Assembly (NCBI GenBank): GCA_949987705.1
Contig: OX465281.1
Location: forward strand, 179,380,516 to 179,444,515
Length of the DNA stretch: 64,000 nucleotides
Origin: Thereva unica
Taxonomy: Eukaryota; Arthropoda; Insecta; Diptera; Therevidae
Direction: 5' to 3'
The position numbers and the translations under genes were made by a program. Positions 11,154 to 22,003 of this stretch are shown here, piece by piece; position 1 is the stretch's first letter, and each line of letters begins with the position of its first letter. Under the pieces are notes generated by a model. The model was not told the DNA's origin. It worked only from the letters and a program-made list of their open reading frames with translations, and made no database searches.

Positions 11154-12774
11154 TAGGGTGACCGTAGTGATAAGGGAGAATTTTTTTTAGCGAATTTTGC
11201 CAACGGGAACCCCACAAAATGATCAGCCTTTGCAGATTTTTAGATAGCCAAAATTTTAGCACGATTGGAGCACGTTAAACCGTGCCGCTACTCGCTCAAA
11301 GTTGGCAAAATCTCCATTTTTTTGGTGAACGGCGGAGTTTCAGAGTCATATCTCCAGAACAGTCCCTTCTACACCCACGCGTAATGTCTTAAATTAAAGG
11401 TAATTTTGTTCTGCATAATTTATGTTTATACATATTTACCGTTACTTGTCGCCAAAAGGAGCTATAACAGCCTTTGTCACCAAAAACGTGTACCTCTAGG
11501 AACAAACTTCGAATATCATTTTTGATAAGTGATCATGACTAATCTTTATTTTAGTCGTTAATGTTTATTTAAATAAAACTCTTATATTTAAGTAAGTACA
11601 TAAGTTATTGAGGAAAGTAAAAAATCACCCTCATCTTTGGTCAGAAGATTATTGAAATCAGTTATTAATTTGACTGCTCGTTCGGCCATATCATTTACAA
11701 CCTTCAATGATTGGACAATCCTGTATCCTTCTTTGGAATGAGCATTTTCCGGCCAGGCACTGGGAGGATCTTTGAGAAAATCTGTGTTGATATGAAAACG
11801 CTCAAAGAAATTCGTTGTCTCCTTAGTAATTTAATTGGACAATCCTGCTTCAACTAGTTGTTTCAATTGTTGTTTTTGAAGCATGTACAATTGTTGTTTT
11901 GAAGCAAACTCTCATGTAGATTGTTTGCCATTTCTGATTTTTCGCCATTGGATCAAAGAACACAAGAGTTACCAATTCGGCATTCAAATACCATAAACGG
12001 TTAGAAAATTTTGCTAGAGCTTTCTCAGAGTTATCCTTGTCAGTCTCTTGGTATTCAAAAAAACTTTGCAAAAGATCAAGGTCTTGTTTGGGAGCCAGAT
12101 GAGCTCTGGGGGCATTGAACCAAGCTTTGCAGTATACTTTGACGAGAAAAATACAAATAGCACCCAAAGAAATCTGTTCCTCGTTACTCATCTTGAATTG
12201 ACCGCGGAAAAGGAATATTTTCAGACAGTAAATGGCCTTAGCCATCCACCTAGCGTGATGAATGGCACCTGGTGTTCTAAATCCAAATTCATTACCGTCG
12301 AGTGCTCCAACAAACACCATCACCAACTGTAATAGCTCTTTATAGCCAACGTTTTTAGCAACTGAAACAATGTGAATCCCGAGAAAAATTATGTAACCTA
12401 CGGCGTAGTTTTCATAATACTCGAAGTTTGTTCCTAGAGGTACCAGATCACGTTTTTGGCGACAAAGGCTGTTATAGCTCCTTTTGACGACAAGTAACGG
12501 TAAATATGTATAAACATGAATTATGCAGAACAAAATTACCTTTAATTTAAGACATTACGCGTGGGTGTAGAATGGACTGTTCTGGAGATATGACTCTGAA
12601 ACTCCGCCGTTCAGCAAAAAAATGGAGATTTTGCCAACTTTGAGCGAGTAGCGGCACGGTTTAACGTGCTCCAATCGTGCTAAAATTTTGGCTATCTAAA
12701 AATCTGCAAAGGCTGATCATTTTGTGGGGTTCCCGTTGATAAAATTCCGACATCGATTTCTTACGGTCACCCTA
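11154..12774 (-). mobile_element. hAT-like DNA transposon, 1.6 kb, non-autonomous
   Basis: Bounded by an exact 8-bp target duplication ATATACAG (11146-11153 and 12775-12782), the size expected for hAT. The ends are TAGGGTGACCGTAG and its near-complement. Long inverted repeats of roughly 360 bp run inward from both ends (11154-11517 and 12415-12774). A broken transposase lies on the minus strand. It inserted three bases inside the end of the DD41D mariner. Confidence 0.88.
11600..12533 (-). pseudogene. hAT-like transposase fragment
   Basis: Minus-strand reading with PGAIHHARWMAKAIYCLKIF and YCKAWFNAPRAHLAP, clearly the same family as the transposase at 26.1-27.0 kb (PGPMHHARWMSKALYCIKIY). The end part near 11850-11600 reads on in other frames with FFERF and AERAVKLI, matching the C-terminal part of the longer copy. 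The first ~40 residues of the open frame fall in the inverted repeat and are not transposase. N-terminal and catalytic parts are missing. Confidence 0.8.
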
Positions 12775-12793
12775 ATATACAGGGTGAGAGAAA

Positions 12794-13640
12794 AGTCCGG
12801 CACCGGTTCGATATTTCCTAAACGGTAGGTTTTCGTGAAAAAAGTTTGAAGCAAAAGTTGCTCAGCTTGGAGGGTAGATTCGTTTGAACACAAAACTCAC
12901 CCCCACCCACTCACCCCCTCGCAGGGGGGTGGGGGTAACTCCAAATTTTTAAATAGCAACCCCCATTTTTTTTCACGGATTATGATTCTCCGAAGAAAAA
13001 TATGAAACTTTCGCTTTAACATTTTTTTTATCCGAAGCTTCCCTGCACCCCCAAAATGAATTTTTGGGGATGGGGAATAGTCCGGCACCGGTTCGATATT
13101 TCCTAAACGGTAGGTTTTCGTGAAAAAAGTTTGTAGCAAAAGTTGCTCAGCTTGGAGGGTAGATTCGTTTGAACACAAAACTCACCCCCACCCACTCACC
13201 CCCTCGCAGGGGGTGGGGGTAACTCTAAATTTTTAAATAGCAACCCCCATTTTTTTTCACGGATTATGATTCTCCGAAGAAAAATATGAAACTTTCGCTT
13301 TAACATTTTTTTTATCCGAAGCTTCCCTGCACCCCCAAAATGAATTTTTGGGGATGGGGAATAGTCCGGCACCGTTTCGATATTTTCTGAACGGTAGGTT
13401 TTCGTGAAAAAAGTTTGTAGCAAAGGTTGCTCACCTTGGAGGGTAGAAATGTTTGAACACAAAACTCACCCCCACCCACTCACCCCCTCGCAGGGGGTGG
13501 GGGTAACTCTAAAATTCTAAATAGCAACCCCCATTTTTTTTCACGGATTATGATTCTCCGAAAAAAAATATGAGACTTTCGTCTAAAAATTTTTTTATCC
13601 GAAGCTTCCCTGCATTCCCGAATGAATACTGTCGACGTAT
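12794..13640. repeat. Left array of three ~285-bp tandem repeats
   Basis: Three units start with AGTCCGGCACCG at 12794, 13079 and 13363. Each includes a C/G-rich block near CACCCCCACCCACTCACCCC and GAAGCTTCCCTGCA. The third unit is the most diverged. The array makes up the left inverted repeat of the DD41D element. Confidence 0.92.
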
Positions 13641-13848
13641 TGACGTGTGGTTACTGACAAGTAGACGATCAGACATCACCTCCTGGATTAGCGTTATCCG
13701 ATGTGTACCACGTGGAGGTTCCAGGTCGGATTTCACACATCATTTTGGCCCTGAAAAGGGCCGTTTATTAAAGTGGAAGCGTTGAAGGACCCCGAGGTTC
13801 GTCGCTCCCTCAGTATTTAATGACTCCAAACCTTCGACGCACTCTCAC

Positions 13849-14991
13849 TTATGTAAGCAGGTGCTCAAACTGTTGACCTTCCACTGCTTGGCAATGAGCC
13901 AGCCGTTGGTAGAAATTGTTTGTAACGTGTGCTAGCATTTCCGCCGTTATGGAATTTGAGACCACCAGAATCCTGTTTTTCAAATCATGAATGTCTGCGG
14001 GCTTACTTTCATAGACGCGATTTTTCAAGAAACCCCAATAAAAGAAATCGAGGGGTGTCAGGTCCGGCGATCGTGGCGGCCATTCGATCGCTCCTCTCCG
14101 ACCAATCCATCTTCCGGGAAATGTCTCATGCAGATACGCACGTACTTGCAGTCCGAAATGTCCTGGTGCCCCGTCTTGTTGGAACTGAACTAGCTCAAAT
14201 TGATCTCCAACGATATTTCGGATTGCAGGTACAATTTCTTCTTGGAGCATTCTCATATATCGCGTAGCTGTGAGATTCTCTTCAAAGAAGAATGGTCCCA
14301 CAATCTGATTTGCAACAATACCAGCCCAAACGTTAACTTTTTGCTGGTATTGTGTGTGAGAATCTCTCATCCAGTGTGGATTTATACTAGACCAGTACCT
14401 GCTGTTGTGTCGATTCATATTTCCATTTAGCTCAAATTTTGCCTCATCCGAAAAACAGGTCCAGAAAAATGTCATTGGATTCTGATCATATCGATCCATC
14501 ATGACATCGCAAAACTCGACTCTCAGATCGAAATCGTTGTCCGTCAACTCTTGTACCAAGCAAATTTTGTATGGATGATACTTGTTAGTTTTTAAAATTT
14601 TTCGCACGGACCAATCGCTAATTCCCATTGCCTGACCTACTTTCCGTGTCGACTTATGACAATCTTCGGTGAAGTTGAGGAGAACATTCAGTGATGTTTC
14701 AGGATTTGTAGCTGTTCTCGGACGTCCGAGTCTCGGCCTGTCTGTGAAAGAACCTGTTTATTGAATGCAAAAAAGCAGCATTTACCTAACAAATCAGCAA
14801 AACCATTTAAAGGACTTACCTGTTTCTACGAACCGATCAACTGTTCGCTTGACGGTAGATTTGTTTATCGGGATGGCACGTTCTGGATGTGTTTCATTAA
14901 ATAGGTTTGCAGTCTCCTGATTAGAGCGTTTTCGATCTCCGTAGCCCCGCATAATCAAAATTTCAATCCTCTCTCGTTCAGTGAGAGGCAT
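13849..14991 (-). CDS. DD41D mariner transposase, two exons
   Basis: Cuts and pastes the element through a DDD catalytic triad. Exon 1 is 14991-14820 (HTH region, MPLTERERIEILIMRGYGDR). Exon 2 is 14753-13849. Between them lies a 66-nt segment (14819-14754) with GTAAGT at the donor and AAACAG at the acceptor; removing it gives an open frame of 358 residues, while reading through meets TGA, TAA and TAA. Exon 2 starts with a linker (DRPRLGRPRTATNPETS) and a second HTH. Catalytic residues are in FSDEAKF (about D160), FQQDGAPGHF (about D251) and LTPLDFFYWG (about D293); 41 residues separate the last two. Length fits mariner proteins (about 345-360). Splicing is inferred, not shown. Confidence 0.85.
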
Positions 14992-15239
14992 GGTTATAAT
15001 AAAATAAACTTAGATTACAAGTACAATTCTAGAAGAAAACGTAGGTGTGATATCCCAATGGAAATGAAACCAGATATTTCAGGCCGGTATTCAAAGTTTG
15101 AAAAAGATTTTTCCAATTTAAAGGCATCAACTATTGATCTGAAATTGCACTCTTGCCTTCTGATCTTTTACAAATGTTTATTGAAAAGTATCCACGAGAA
15201 TTCGTTCTTGTTAGGTTCTTGTTTTTTTGTTACATTCTT

Positions 15240-15425
15240 AACCGAGACGATATGTTCTCAGAAAGAGACAGTATTGAAATTTTGATTAAGCGGAGTTACA
15301 CTGATAGACCCTGTTGTTCTGAGAAATCGTTCTTGTCTTGAAAAATCCATTCTACGAAAGTAAGCCTGCTGACATTCATGATTTGAAAAACAGGATACTG
15401 GAGTCTCAATTTTCATAACGGCTAT
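15240..15425 (+). pseudogene. Deleted second mariner transposase fragment
   Basis: Plus-strand sequence resembles the start of the DD41D transposase (SERDSIEILIKRSYTDR against TERERIEILIMRGYGDR) and then jumps near 15360 to sequence matching its C-terminal part (AAGCCTGCTGACATTCATGA against the segment at about 13984-14005). It is a head-to-head, internally deleted copy inside the same element, so the element is composite. 15000-15240 shows nothing else I recognise. Confidence 0.65.
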
Positions 15426-16150
15426 TTAAAATTTTAGAGTTACCCCCACCCCCCGCGAGGGGGTGAGTGGGTGGGGGTGAGTTTTGTGTTCAAACGATTC
15501 TACCCTCCAACCTGAGCACCTTTTGCTACAAACTTTTTTCACGAAAACCTACTGTTCAGAAAATATCGAAACGGTGCCGGACTATTCCCCATCCCCAAAA
15601 ATTCATTTTGGGGGTGCAGGGAAGCTTCGGATAAAAAAAATGTTAAGGCGAAAGTTTCATATTTTTCTTCGGAGAATCATAATCCGTGAAAAAAAATGGG
15701 GGTTGCTATTTAAAAATTTAGAGTTACCCCCACCCCCTGCGAGGGGGTGAGTGGGTGGGGGTGAGTTTTGTGTTCAAACAATTCTACCCTCCAAGGTGAG
15801 CAACCTTTGCTACAAACTTTTTTCACGAAAACCTACCGTTCAGAAAATATCGAAACGGTGCCGGACTATTCCCCATCCCCAAAAATTCATTTTGGGGGTG
15901 CAGGGAAGCTTCGGATAAAAAAAATGTTAAAGCGAAAGTTTCATATTTTTCTTCGGAGAATCATAATCCGTGAAAAAAAATGGAGGTTGCTATTTAAAAA
16001 TTTGGAGTTACCCCCAACCCCTGCGAGGGGGTGAGTGGGTGGGGGTGAGTTTTGTGTTCAAACGAATCTACCCTCCAAGCTGAGCAACTTTTGCTTCAAA
16101 CTTTTTTCACGAAAACCTACCGTTTAGGAAATATCGAACCGGTGCCGGAC
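15426..16150. repeat. Right array of three ~285-bp tandem repeats
   Basis: Inverted counterpart of the left array. CGGTGCCGGACT recurs near 15573, 15857 and 16142, a period of 284-285 bp. Confidence 0.92.
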
Positions 16151-16165
16151 TTTTCTCTCACCCTG

Positions 16166-16169
16166 TATA

Positions 16170-16231
<62 letters not shown>
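16166..16231. repeat. (TA)n array 3
   Basis: TA run between the right end of the DD41D element and the unassigned TIR element. Confidence 0.95.
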
Positions 16232-17180
16232 GGGCAATTCTCCGGAACTTTTAACCTGCTTGTCGCTTCAAAATTTTTATGAATTACAATTTTTGTAGGA
16301 AGATTAAAAATAAAAGAAGCTATCGATAATGTTAAGAAATCATTAATGAGCAATGAGGTATAAGTACGAAGTCATTTAAAACGATATTTTGCAATGAAAT
16401 TTGAAAAAATGTTCCGTTACCTGTCACTTTTCGGCCTGTCTTTAGCGCTAATCTGAATGAAAAACTATTTATATTTGTGATAGGAAGCGTTGACACAAAT
16501 AGTGAAAAGTGAAAAATTGTAGTTTAACTCTTAAGGAAAAATGCAGTTGTGTTCGGTGCAGTGTCAAATCGCTATATTTTCCAAAAAAACAACTCTGAAG
16601 TTTGTCCCTAGGTTTTGACGTCAAAGTTGTAACCCGCATGGTAAGTCGAAGAACTCCGAATTGTCTCATTTTATCATAAAATTTTTTAAACGCACTTATT
16701 GTTCAGACACTAACGAACATGTGCATACATTTTGTGACAACAATAAGTTGAAATTGGTTGACTTTTGGGCAAAACTGGCTAACGGGAACGTAGGTTACAT
16801 TTAAATGTCAAAGTTGTAACCGCAATTAATTTGCTCATATTACATTAAATTCATCCCCGTAAAATTTCTTATGACGTATTGTAACTAGTTAAATCATATG
16901 TAACGTTTTTTTCGCTTAAGTTGTTTCATGAATCTTAAAAAAAAGTAATTTTAGCGAATGTCAAAATTGTAACCATGTCAAATTTGATGTCAAAATTGTA
17001 ACCATGTCAATATAACCATGTCATAAAAAAAATATGCGCATTGAATTTTTTAATGTTCTACATCAGAAAACATTTATTTATGAAATAAGAAACACAAAAA
17101 ATATCATGGCACGGTTGTGCTATCAATTTGAAATTTCATTTTTCCAATTAGCTCAGGTTAAAGGTTCTGGAGAATCGCCC
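16232..17180. mobile_element. Unassigned 0.95-kb non-autonomous TIR element
   Basis: Inverted ends GGGCAATTCTCCGGAAC and GGGCGATTCTCCAGAAC (about 27 bp, three or four differences), flanked by TA runs. No open reading frame worth calling. The motif GTCAAARTTGTAACC occurs four times (near 16620, 16807, 16960 and 16989), possibly a transposase-binding subterminal repeat. Superfamily unknown; TA flanks would allow a Tc1/mariner-type origin. Confidence 0.75.
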
Positions 17181-17211
17181 ATATATATATAGATATATAT
17201 ATATATATATA
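17181..17211. repeat. (TA)n array 4
   Basis: TA run, one G interruption, between the TIR element and the first 1.0-kb palindrome. Confidence 0.95.
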
Positions 17212-18243
17212 CAGGGTGTCCCACATAAACTTACAAAGCGGCCGGCTGTGGATAGGTCTTGGATAGACGAACAAAAAATCGTATGGGTGGGGGGAGGGGG
17301 GGGGGGAAATCGTAACGGTTTAGCCGCTAGGGCGTTTTGAAGTTTTTTTGCTAGAGTTTTACATATCACCCTGTATTTTTGTAATCGTGTAGTAACCCAT
17401 TTTCATGATTATGGTACCGGTGTACGCAGAATTCCCCCGCCTATCTACGACGGTAAAAATAATGGTCCTATCTTATAAACTTTTGGAGTTATGAGTCGCC
17501 AAAGTCAAAATTTTGTATTTTTTTTCACTAAAATTTCAAATAAACCACCTTTTTCTCCAAAAAATACGTGATAAACCTAAACTTTTTTTTCCAAAATTAA
17601 AAAGTTTGGACAATTTCCTATAAATAATGTATTACAACTTTTACGCCACAGCCTCTATTTTTGAAGTTATAAGCATTTTTAATGTTGAAATTGGCTCTAT
17701 TTCGCCCTTTTTTAGTACTTTTCCATCTGAGCTTTGTCGAAAAGTGCCAAATAAGCATCGAAAAAGGCCAATATTAACTTTAAAATTGCTTATAACTTCT
17801 AAAGTAAAGACCCTATAATAAAACTTGTAATACATTATTTATAGGAAATTGTCCAAACTTTTTAATTTTGGTAAAAAAAGTTTAGGTTTATCACGTATTT
17901 TTTGGAGAAAAAGGTGGTTTTAGTTGAAATTTTAGTGAAAAAAATACAAAATTTTGACTCTTGGCGACTCATAGCTCCAAAAGTTTATAAGATAGGACCA
18001 TTATTTTTACCGTCGTAGATAGGTGGGGGAATTCTGCGTACACCGGTACCATAATCATGAAAATGGGTTACACGGTTACAAAAATACAGGGTGATATGTA
18101 AAACTCTAGCAAAAAAACTTCAAAAGCCCTAGCGGCTAAACCGTTACGATTTCCCCCCCCCCTCCCCCCACCCATACGATTTTTTGTTGGGCTGCCCAAG
18201 ACCTATCCACAGCCGGCCGCTTTGTAAGTTTATGTGGGACACC

Positions 18244-18246
<3 letters not shown>
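17212..18246. mobile_element. 1.0-kb full palindromic (foldback) element, copy 1
   Basis: Ends CAGGGTGTCCCACATAAAC and its complement, flanked by TA. The whole element is one inverted repeat with ~500-bp arms meeting near 17730; the arms are more diverged at the centre. Each arm starts with a ~160-bp block (17212-17373 and 18087-18246) that has its own CAGGGTG and CACCCTG ends. Includes C/G-rich runs near 17285-17310 and 18152-18170. No gene. A second copy is at 32449-33465. Confidence 0.9.

Positions 18247-18326
<80 letters not shown>
18247..18326. repeat. (TA)n array 5
   Basis: TA run between palindrome copy 1 and the Tc1 element. Confidence 0.95.
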
Positions 18327-18331
<5 letters not shown>

Positions 18332-19964
18332 CTGGACAATAAAATAGGTACATTGCCTTAAAATATTCTTTCATGTTAATATTAGCCTTAGCTTCACTTA
18401 TTTTTATAACGTTTTACTGCCAAAACAAAATAATGAATATGGCAACCCTATTCTAAAACGTACAAACCAAAATATTCGGAAAATTGTTGGAATTTTAAAA
18501 TTTTATAACGGTTTTCGAATTTGATGTGGACATTAAAATAGGTACAGCGTTGTTTTGTTTGCAATAAATAGTTAAAAGTGGTTCAAAAAGATTTTTAAGG
18601 TATTTATTATTGCATAATGACTGTTTTTTTAATTTTTGGCTTATAATAGAGGTTGTTTTATAAATTCTAGTTATAAAAATGGGTAGAAAGCCACATTGCA
18701 CCCAAGAGGAGAAGCGTCTTGTTCGGAGGTTAAGGGAGGAGGGTGAAACGATTCGAACTATAGCAAAATTATTGAGTCGGAGTGCTAATTTCGTTTGCAA
18801 CGCTCTAAAACCAGAAAAAGACGAAGAACTTCGTGGAAAAGCGAAAAAAACTTCTCCAAGGACAGACCAAAGAATACTAATATTAACGAAAATGGACCCA
18901 TTTCGGTCTTCCAGAAATATTGCTGCGGAGATTGGCAACGTGGTGAGTTCCCGCACTATACGGCGAAGATTAGTGGATGCAAATCTACCCGGACGAATTG
19001 CCAGGAAAACTCTCCTGCTAAAACACAAAAACTTTAAGATGAGGATAAATTTTGCTAAAGCCCACCTATCCTGGTCCGGGCCAGAAGGTCAACGGAAATG
19101 GTGCAACGTTCTTTGGAGCGATGAAACAAAAATTAATTTGTTTTCCAATGACGCCCAAAGGAATGTTCGTCGTCCCAAAGGAAAAGAATTCCATCCATCT
19201 TACACGAGAAACACTATTAAGCATGGTGGTGGGAATATAATGGTTTGGGGCTGTTTCTCGTGGAACGGGGTAGGTCCAATACATCGAATAACGGATACCA
19301 TGACCAGATTTGAATATTTGGACATAATGAGGAATGTCATGTTACCCTACGCAGAGGAAAACATGCCGCTAGTTTGGAAGTATCAACAGGATAATGATCC
19401 TAAGCATACTTCCAAACTAGTCACAGATTGGTTTGCTCAGCAAAATGTCCCCTTAATGAATTGGCCAAGTCAGTCTCCTGATTTGAACCCAATTGAAAAT
19501 CTATGGGGACATTTAAAAAATAACCTGGCGAAACACACTTTTCGTAACAAAGAGCAATTATGGATTTCTGTGCAAACAATTTGGAACCAAATATCTACCC
19601 ATTGAAATGTAACAAAAACTTATTTCCTCCATGCCCAGAAGAGTGGAAGCTGTACTAAAAAATAAAGGTGGATACACTGGCTACTAAATTACAGGTTTAG
19701 TTCCATTAAAAAGCCTAAAATAAAAAACCAATTCAAGTTTTTCTCAGTAGGTTCGTGATGTACCTATTTCATTGTCCAGGTGATTTTTGGAAAATAATCA
19801 TTAATACGTTTTTTTTTGTACTTTTGAACAATCTGGTTGAAGTTTTTACAGCAATAAAATGGATTTTGTTTATTTAAAATAAATAAAAATGAATTTCCTA
19901 TACTTAACTCGGAAAAATGGTCAATTTTCATTTAATTTTCATTTGTACCTATTTCATTGTCCAG

Positions 19965-19969
<5 letters not shown>
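18327..19969 (+). mobile_element. Tc1-like transposon with IR/DR ends
   Basis: 1643 bp flanked by TA, ends CACACCTGGACAATAAAATA and its complement. The terminal motif is repeated inside each end: 18327-18351 and 18522-18545 on the left, 19760-19783 and 19945-19969 on the right. This is the IR/DR layout known from Sleeping Beauty-type Tc1 elements. It encodes one transposase on the plus strand. Confidence 0.93.
18679..19687 (+). pseudogene. Tc1 (DD34E) transposase, C-terminal frameshift
   Basis: Starts MGRKPHCTQEEKRL with a paired-like HTH (RRLREEGETIRTIAKLL) and a second HTH region (SSRTIRRRLVDANLPGRIAR). Catalytic residues are in LWSDETKI, YQQDNDPKHTS and PDLNPIENLWG; 34 residues lie between the second Asp and the Glu, and the HGGGNIMVWGCFS motif is present. 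308 codons are open to 19605. The family C-terminus (SSMPRRVEAVLKNKGGYTGY) continues to 19687 in another frame, so there is a one-base shift near 19597 plus a TAA in the shifted frame. The catalytic core is complete. Confidence 0.93.

Positions 19970-20023
<54 letters not shown>
19970..20023. repeat. (TA)n array 6
   Basis: TA run between the Tc1 element and the 5'-truncated Helitron. Confidence 0.95.
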
Positions 20024-20026
<3 letters not shown>

Positions 20027-22003
20027 CGATTTTGATGAAATTTGCAACAGACATAGTTTAGACTTTGGAGACGGACATAGGCAAGGGTTGAAGGGGGTGA
20101 AATGGGGTTCAATAAGTTGGAAGGGGATTTTTTTTCTTGACTTTTCTCTATTGCATAAAAAGTAACTGACTGACAGACAACGCACAACCTAAACCGCTAG
20201 AGCTAAAGGGCTGAAATTTTTGACAGTGCATCCCTAGCGATTTTTCGAAATTCATCCCCTAAGGGGGTGAAATAGGGTCAAATCAAAACCGCTGGAGCTA
20301 TAAGGCTGAAATTTTGACAGTGCATCCCTATAATGACGTGGACATCCACTAAGAAGCGATTTTACGAAATTCATCCCCTAAGGGGGTGAAATGGGGTTTA
20401 CCCAAACCGCTGGAGCTATAGGGCTGAAATTTTGACATTGCATCCCTTTAATGACGTGGACATCCACTAAGAAGCGATTTTTCGAAATTCATCCCCTAAG
20501 GGGGTGAAATGCGGATTTTCCAAACCGCTAAAGCTATAGGGCTGTAATTTTGACAGTGCATCCCTATAATGGCGTGATCATCCACTATTAAAGCGATTTT
20601 TCGAAATTCATCCCCTAAGGGAGTGAAATCGGGTTTTACCAAACCGCTAAAGCTATAGGGCTGTAATTTTGACAGTGCATCCCTATAATGGCGTGGTCAT
20701 CCACTATTAAAGCGATTTTTCGAAATTCATCCCCTAAGGGAGTGAAATGGGGTTTACCCAAACCGCTGGAGCTATAGGGCTGAAATTTTGACAGTGCATC
20801 CCTTCAATGACGTGGACATCCACTAAGAATCGATTTTTCGAAATTCATCCCCTAAGGGGGTGAAATGGTGTTTTTCCAAACCGCTAAATTTATAGGGCTG
20901 AAATTTTAACAGTGCATCCCCATAATGGCGTGGACATCCACTATAAAGCGATTTTTCGAAATTCATCCCCTAAGGGGGGGGGGGATGGTGTTTACCCAAA
21001 CCACTGGAGCTATAGGGCTGAAATTTTGACAGTGCATCCCTTCAATGACGTGGACATCCACTAAGAATCGATTTTTCGAAATTCATCCCCTAAGGGGGTG
21101 AAATGGGGTTTTTCCAAACCGCTATAGCTATAGGGCTGAAATTTTGACAGTGCATCCCTATAATGGCGTGGACATCCGCTAAGAAGCGATTTTTCGAAAT
21201 TCATCCCCTAAGGGGGTGAAATAGGCTTTACCCAAACCGCTGGAGCTATAGGGCTGAAAATTTGACAGTGCATCCCTTTAATGACGTGGACATCCACTTA
21301 GGAGCGATTTTTTGAAATTTATCCCCTAAGGGGGTTAAATGGGATTAACCCAAACCGCTGGAGCTGAAGGGCTTTAATTTTGACAGTGCATCTCTATAAT
21401 GACGTGGTCATTCACTAAGAAGCGATTTTTCGAAATTCATCCCCTAACGCAGTGAAATTGGGTTACCAAACTACTGGAGCTATATGGCTGAAATTTCGAC
21501 AGTGCATCCCTATAATGACGTGGACATCCACTAAGAGGCGATTACTCGAAATTCATCCCATAAGGGGGTGAAATTGGGTTAACCCAAACCTCTGAAGCTG
21601 AAGGGCTGAAATTTTGACAGTGCATTCCTATAATCACGTAGAAATGAATGACTCGAAATTTACTTTATTTAATAATCATTTGTGATTGCTTCATAATTTC
21701 TTGCACCCACGTAAATAGGCGAACAAACTTAACGAACGTTCGTCAAAACCTAAAATTTCACTTCTCTTGATGACATAAACATGCCAATCTCTGCTTCAAA
21801 ACTTGCAGTTTTTGAGCAGAGGTGATATACGCAGCAATTTGTTTACCATATTTATTAAAAAAGTGCACTATAATAAACCCTTTTAGGGATAATAACAGCT
21901 GACATTTTGGTTTGTTGTTTTTGTTTTTTTTTTAAGGAAAACATTGCACATAATAAACAGTTTTTATTTAAAGACGTTGCAATCCACGCGGGTTTTATGC
22001 TAG
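20024..22003 (+). mobile_element. Helitron, non-autonomous, 5'-truncated, plus orientation
   Basis: Starts inside the conserved 5' region (CCGATTTTGATGAAATTTGC) that lies some 80 bp in from the end of the complete copy at 28277-32390. Ends with the Helitron signature CTAG at 22000-22003, followed by T, after CACGCGGGTTTTATG. The body is a minisatellite. No Rep/helicase gene. Confidence 0.85.
20180..21640 (+). repeat. ~119-bp minisatellite of Helitron 1
   Basis: About a dozen units with AACCGCTGGAGCTATAGGGC, TTTTGACAGTGCATCCCT, GACGTGGACATCCACTAAG and CGAAATTCATCCCC, period near 119 bp. The piece ATTCATCCCCTAAGGGGGTG can fold as a short hairpin in nearly every unit. The same family in the opposite direction is at 28620-30030. 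Confidence 0.93.

Larger units (their letters stand above)
12780..16165 (-). mobile_element. DD41D (rosa/Visitor-like) mariner-type transposon
   Basis: 3.4-kb element flanked by TA in (TA)n arrays, ends CAGGGTGAGAGAAAAGTCCG and its complement. The inverted repeats are unusually long (~740-850 bp) because each contains three tandem ~285-bp units. A transposase with DD41D spacing lies on the minus strand. The space to its right (15050-15425) holds a second, deleted transposase-like stretch in the opposite direction. DD41D is the spacing described for the rosa/Visitor branch of the IS630-Tc1-mariner group. Confidence 0.9.

Noticed and set aside
17627..17835. Overlapping frames on both strands, repeated at 32854-33062
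   Set aside because: Mirror-image readings of palindrome arms, no protein family features.
18136..18374. Frames coding YIYIYIY-type proteins, also near 2628, 10966, 16117, 19917, 32308, 33346 and 46323
   Set aside because: Translations of (TA)n microsatellites.
20180..21640. Regular repeats that could be mistaken for a CRISPR array
   Set aside because: Whole units repeat without unique spacers, in a eukaryotic Helitron.
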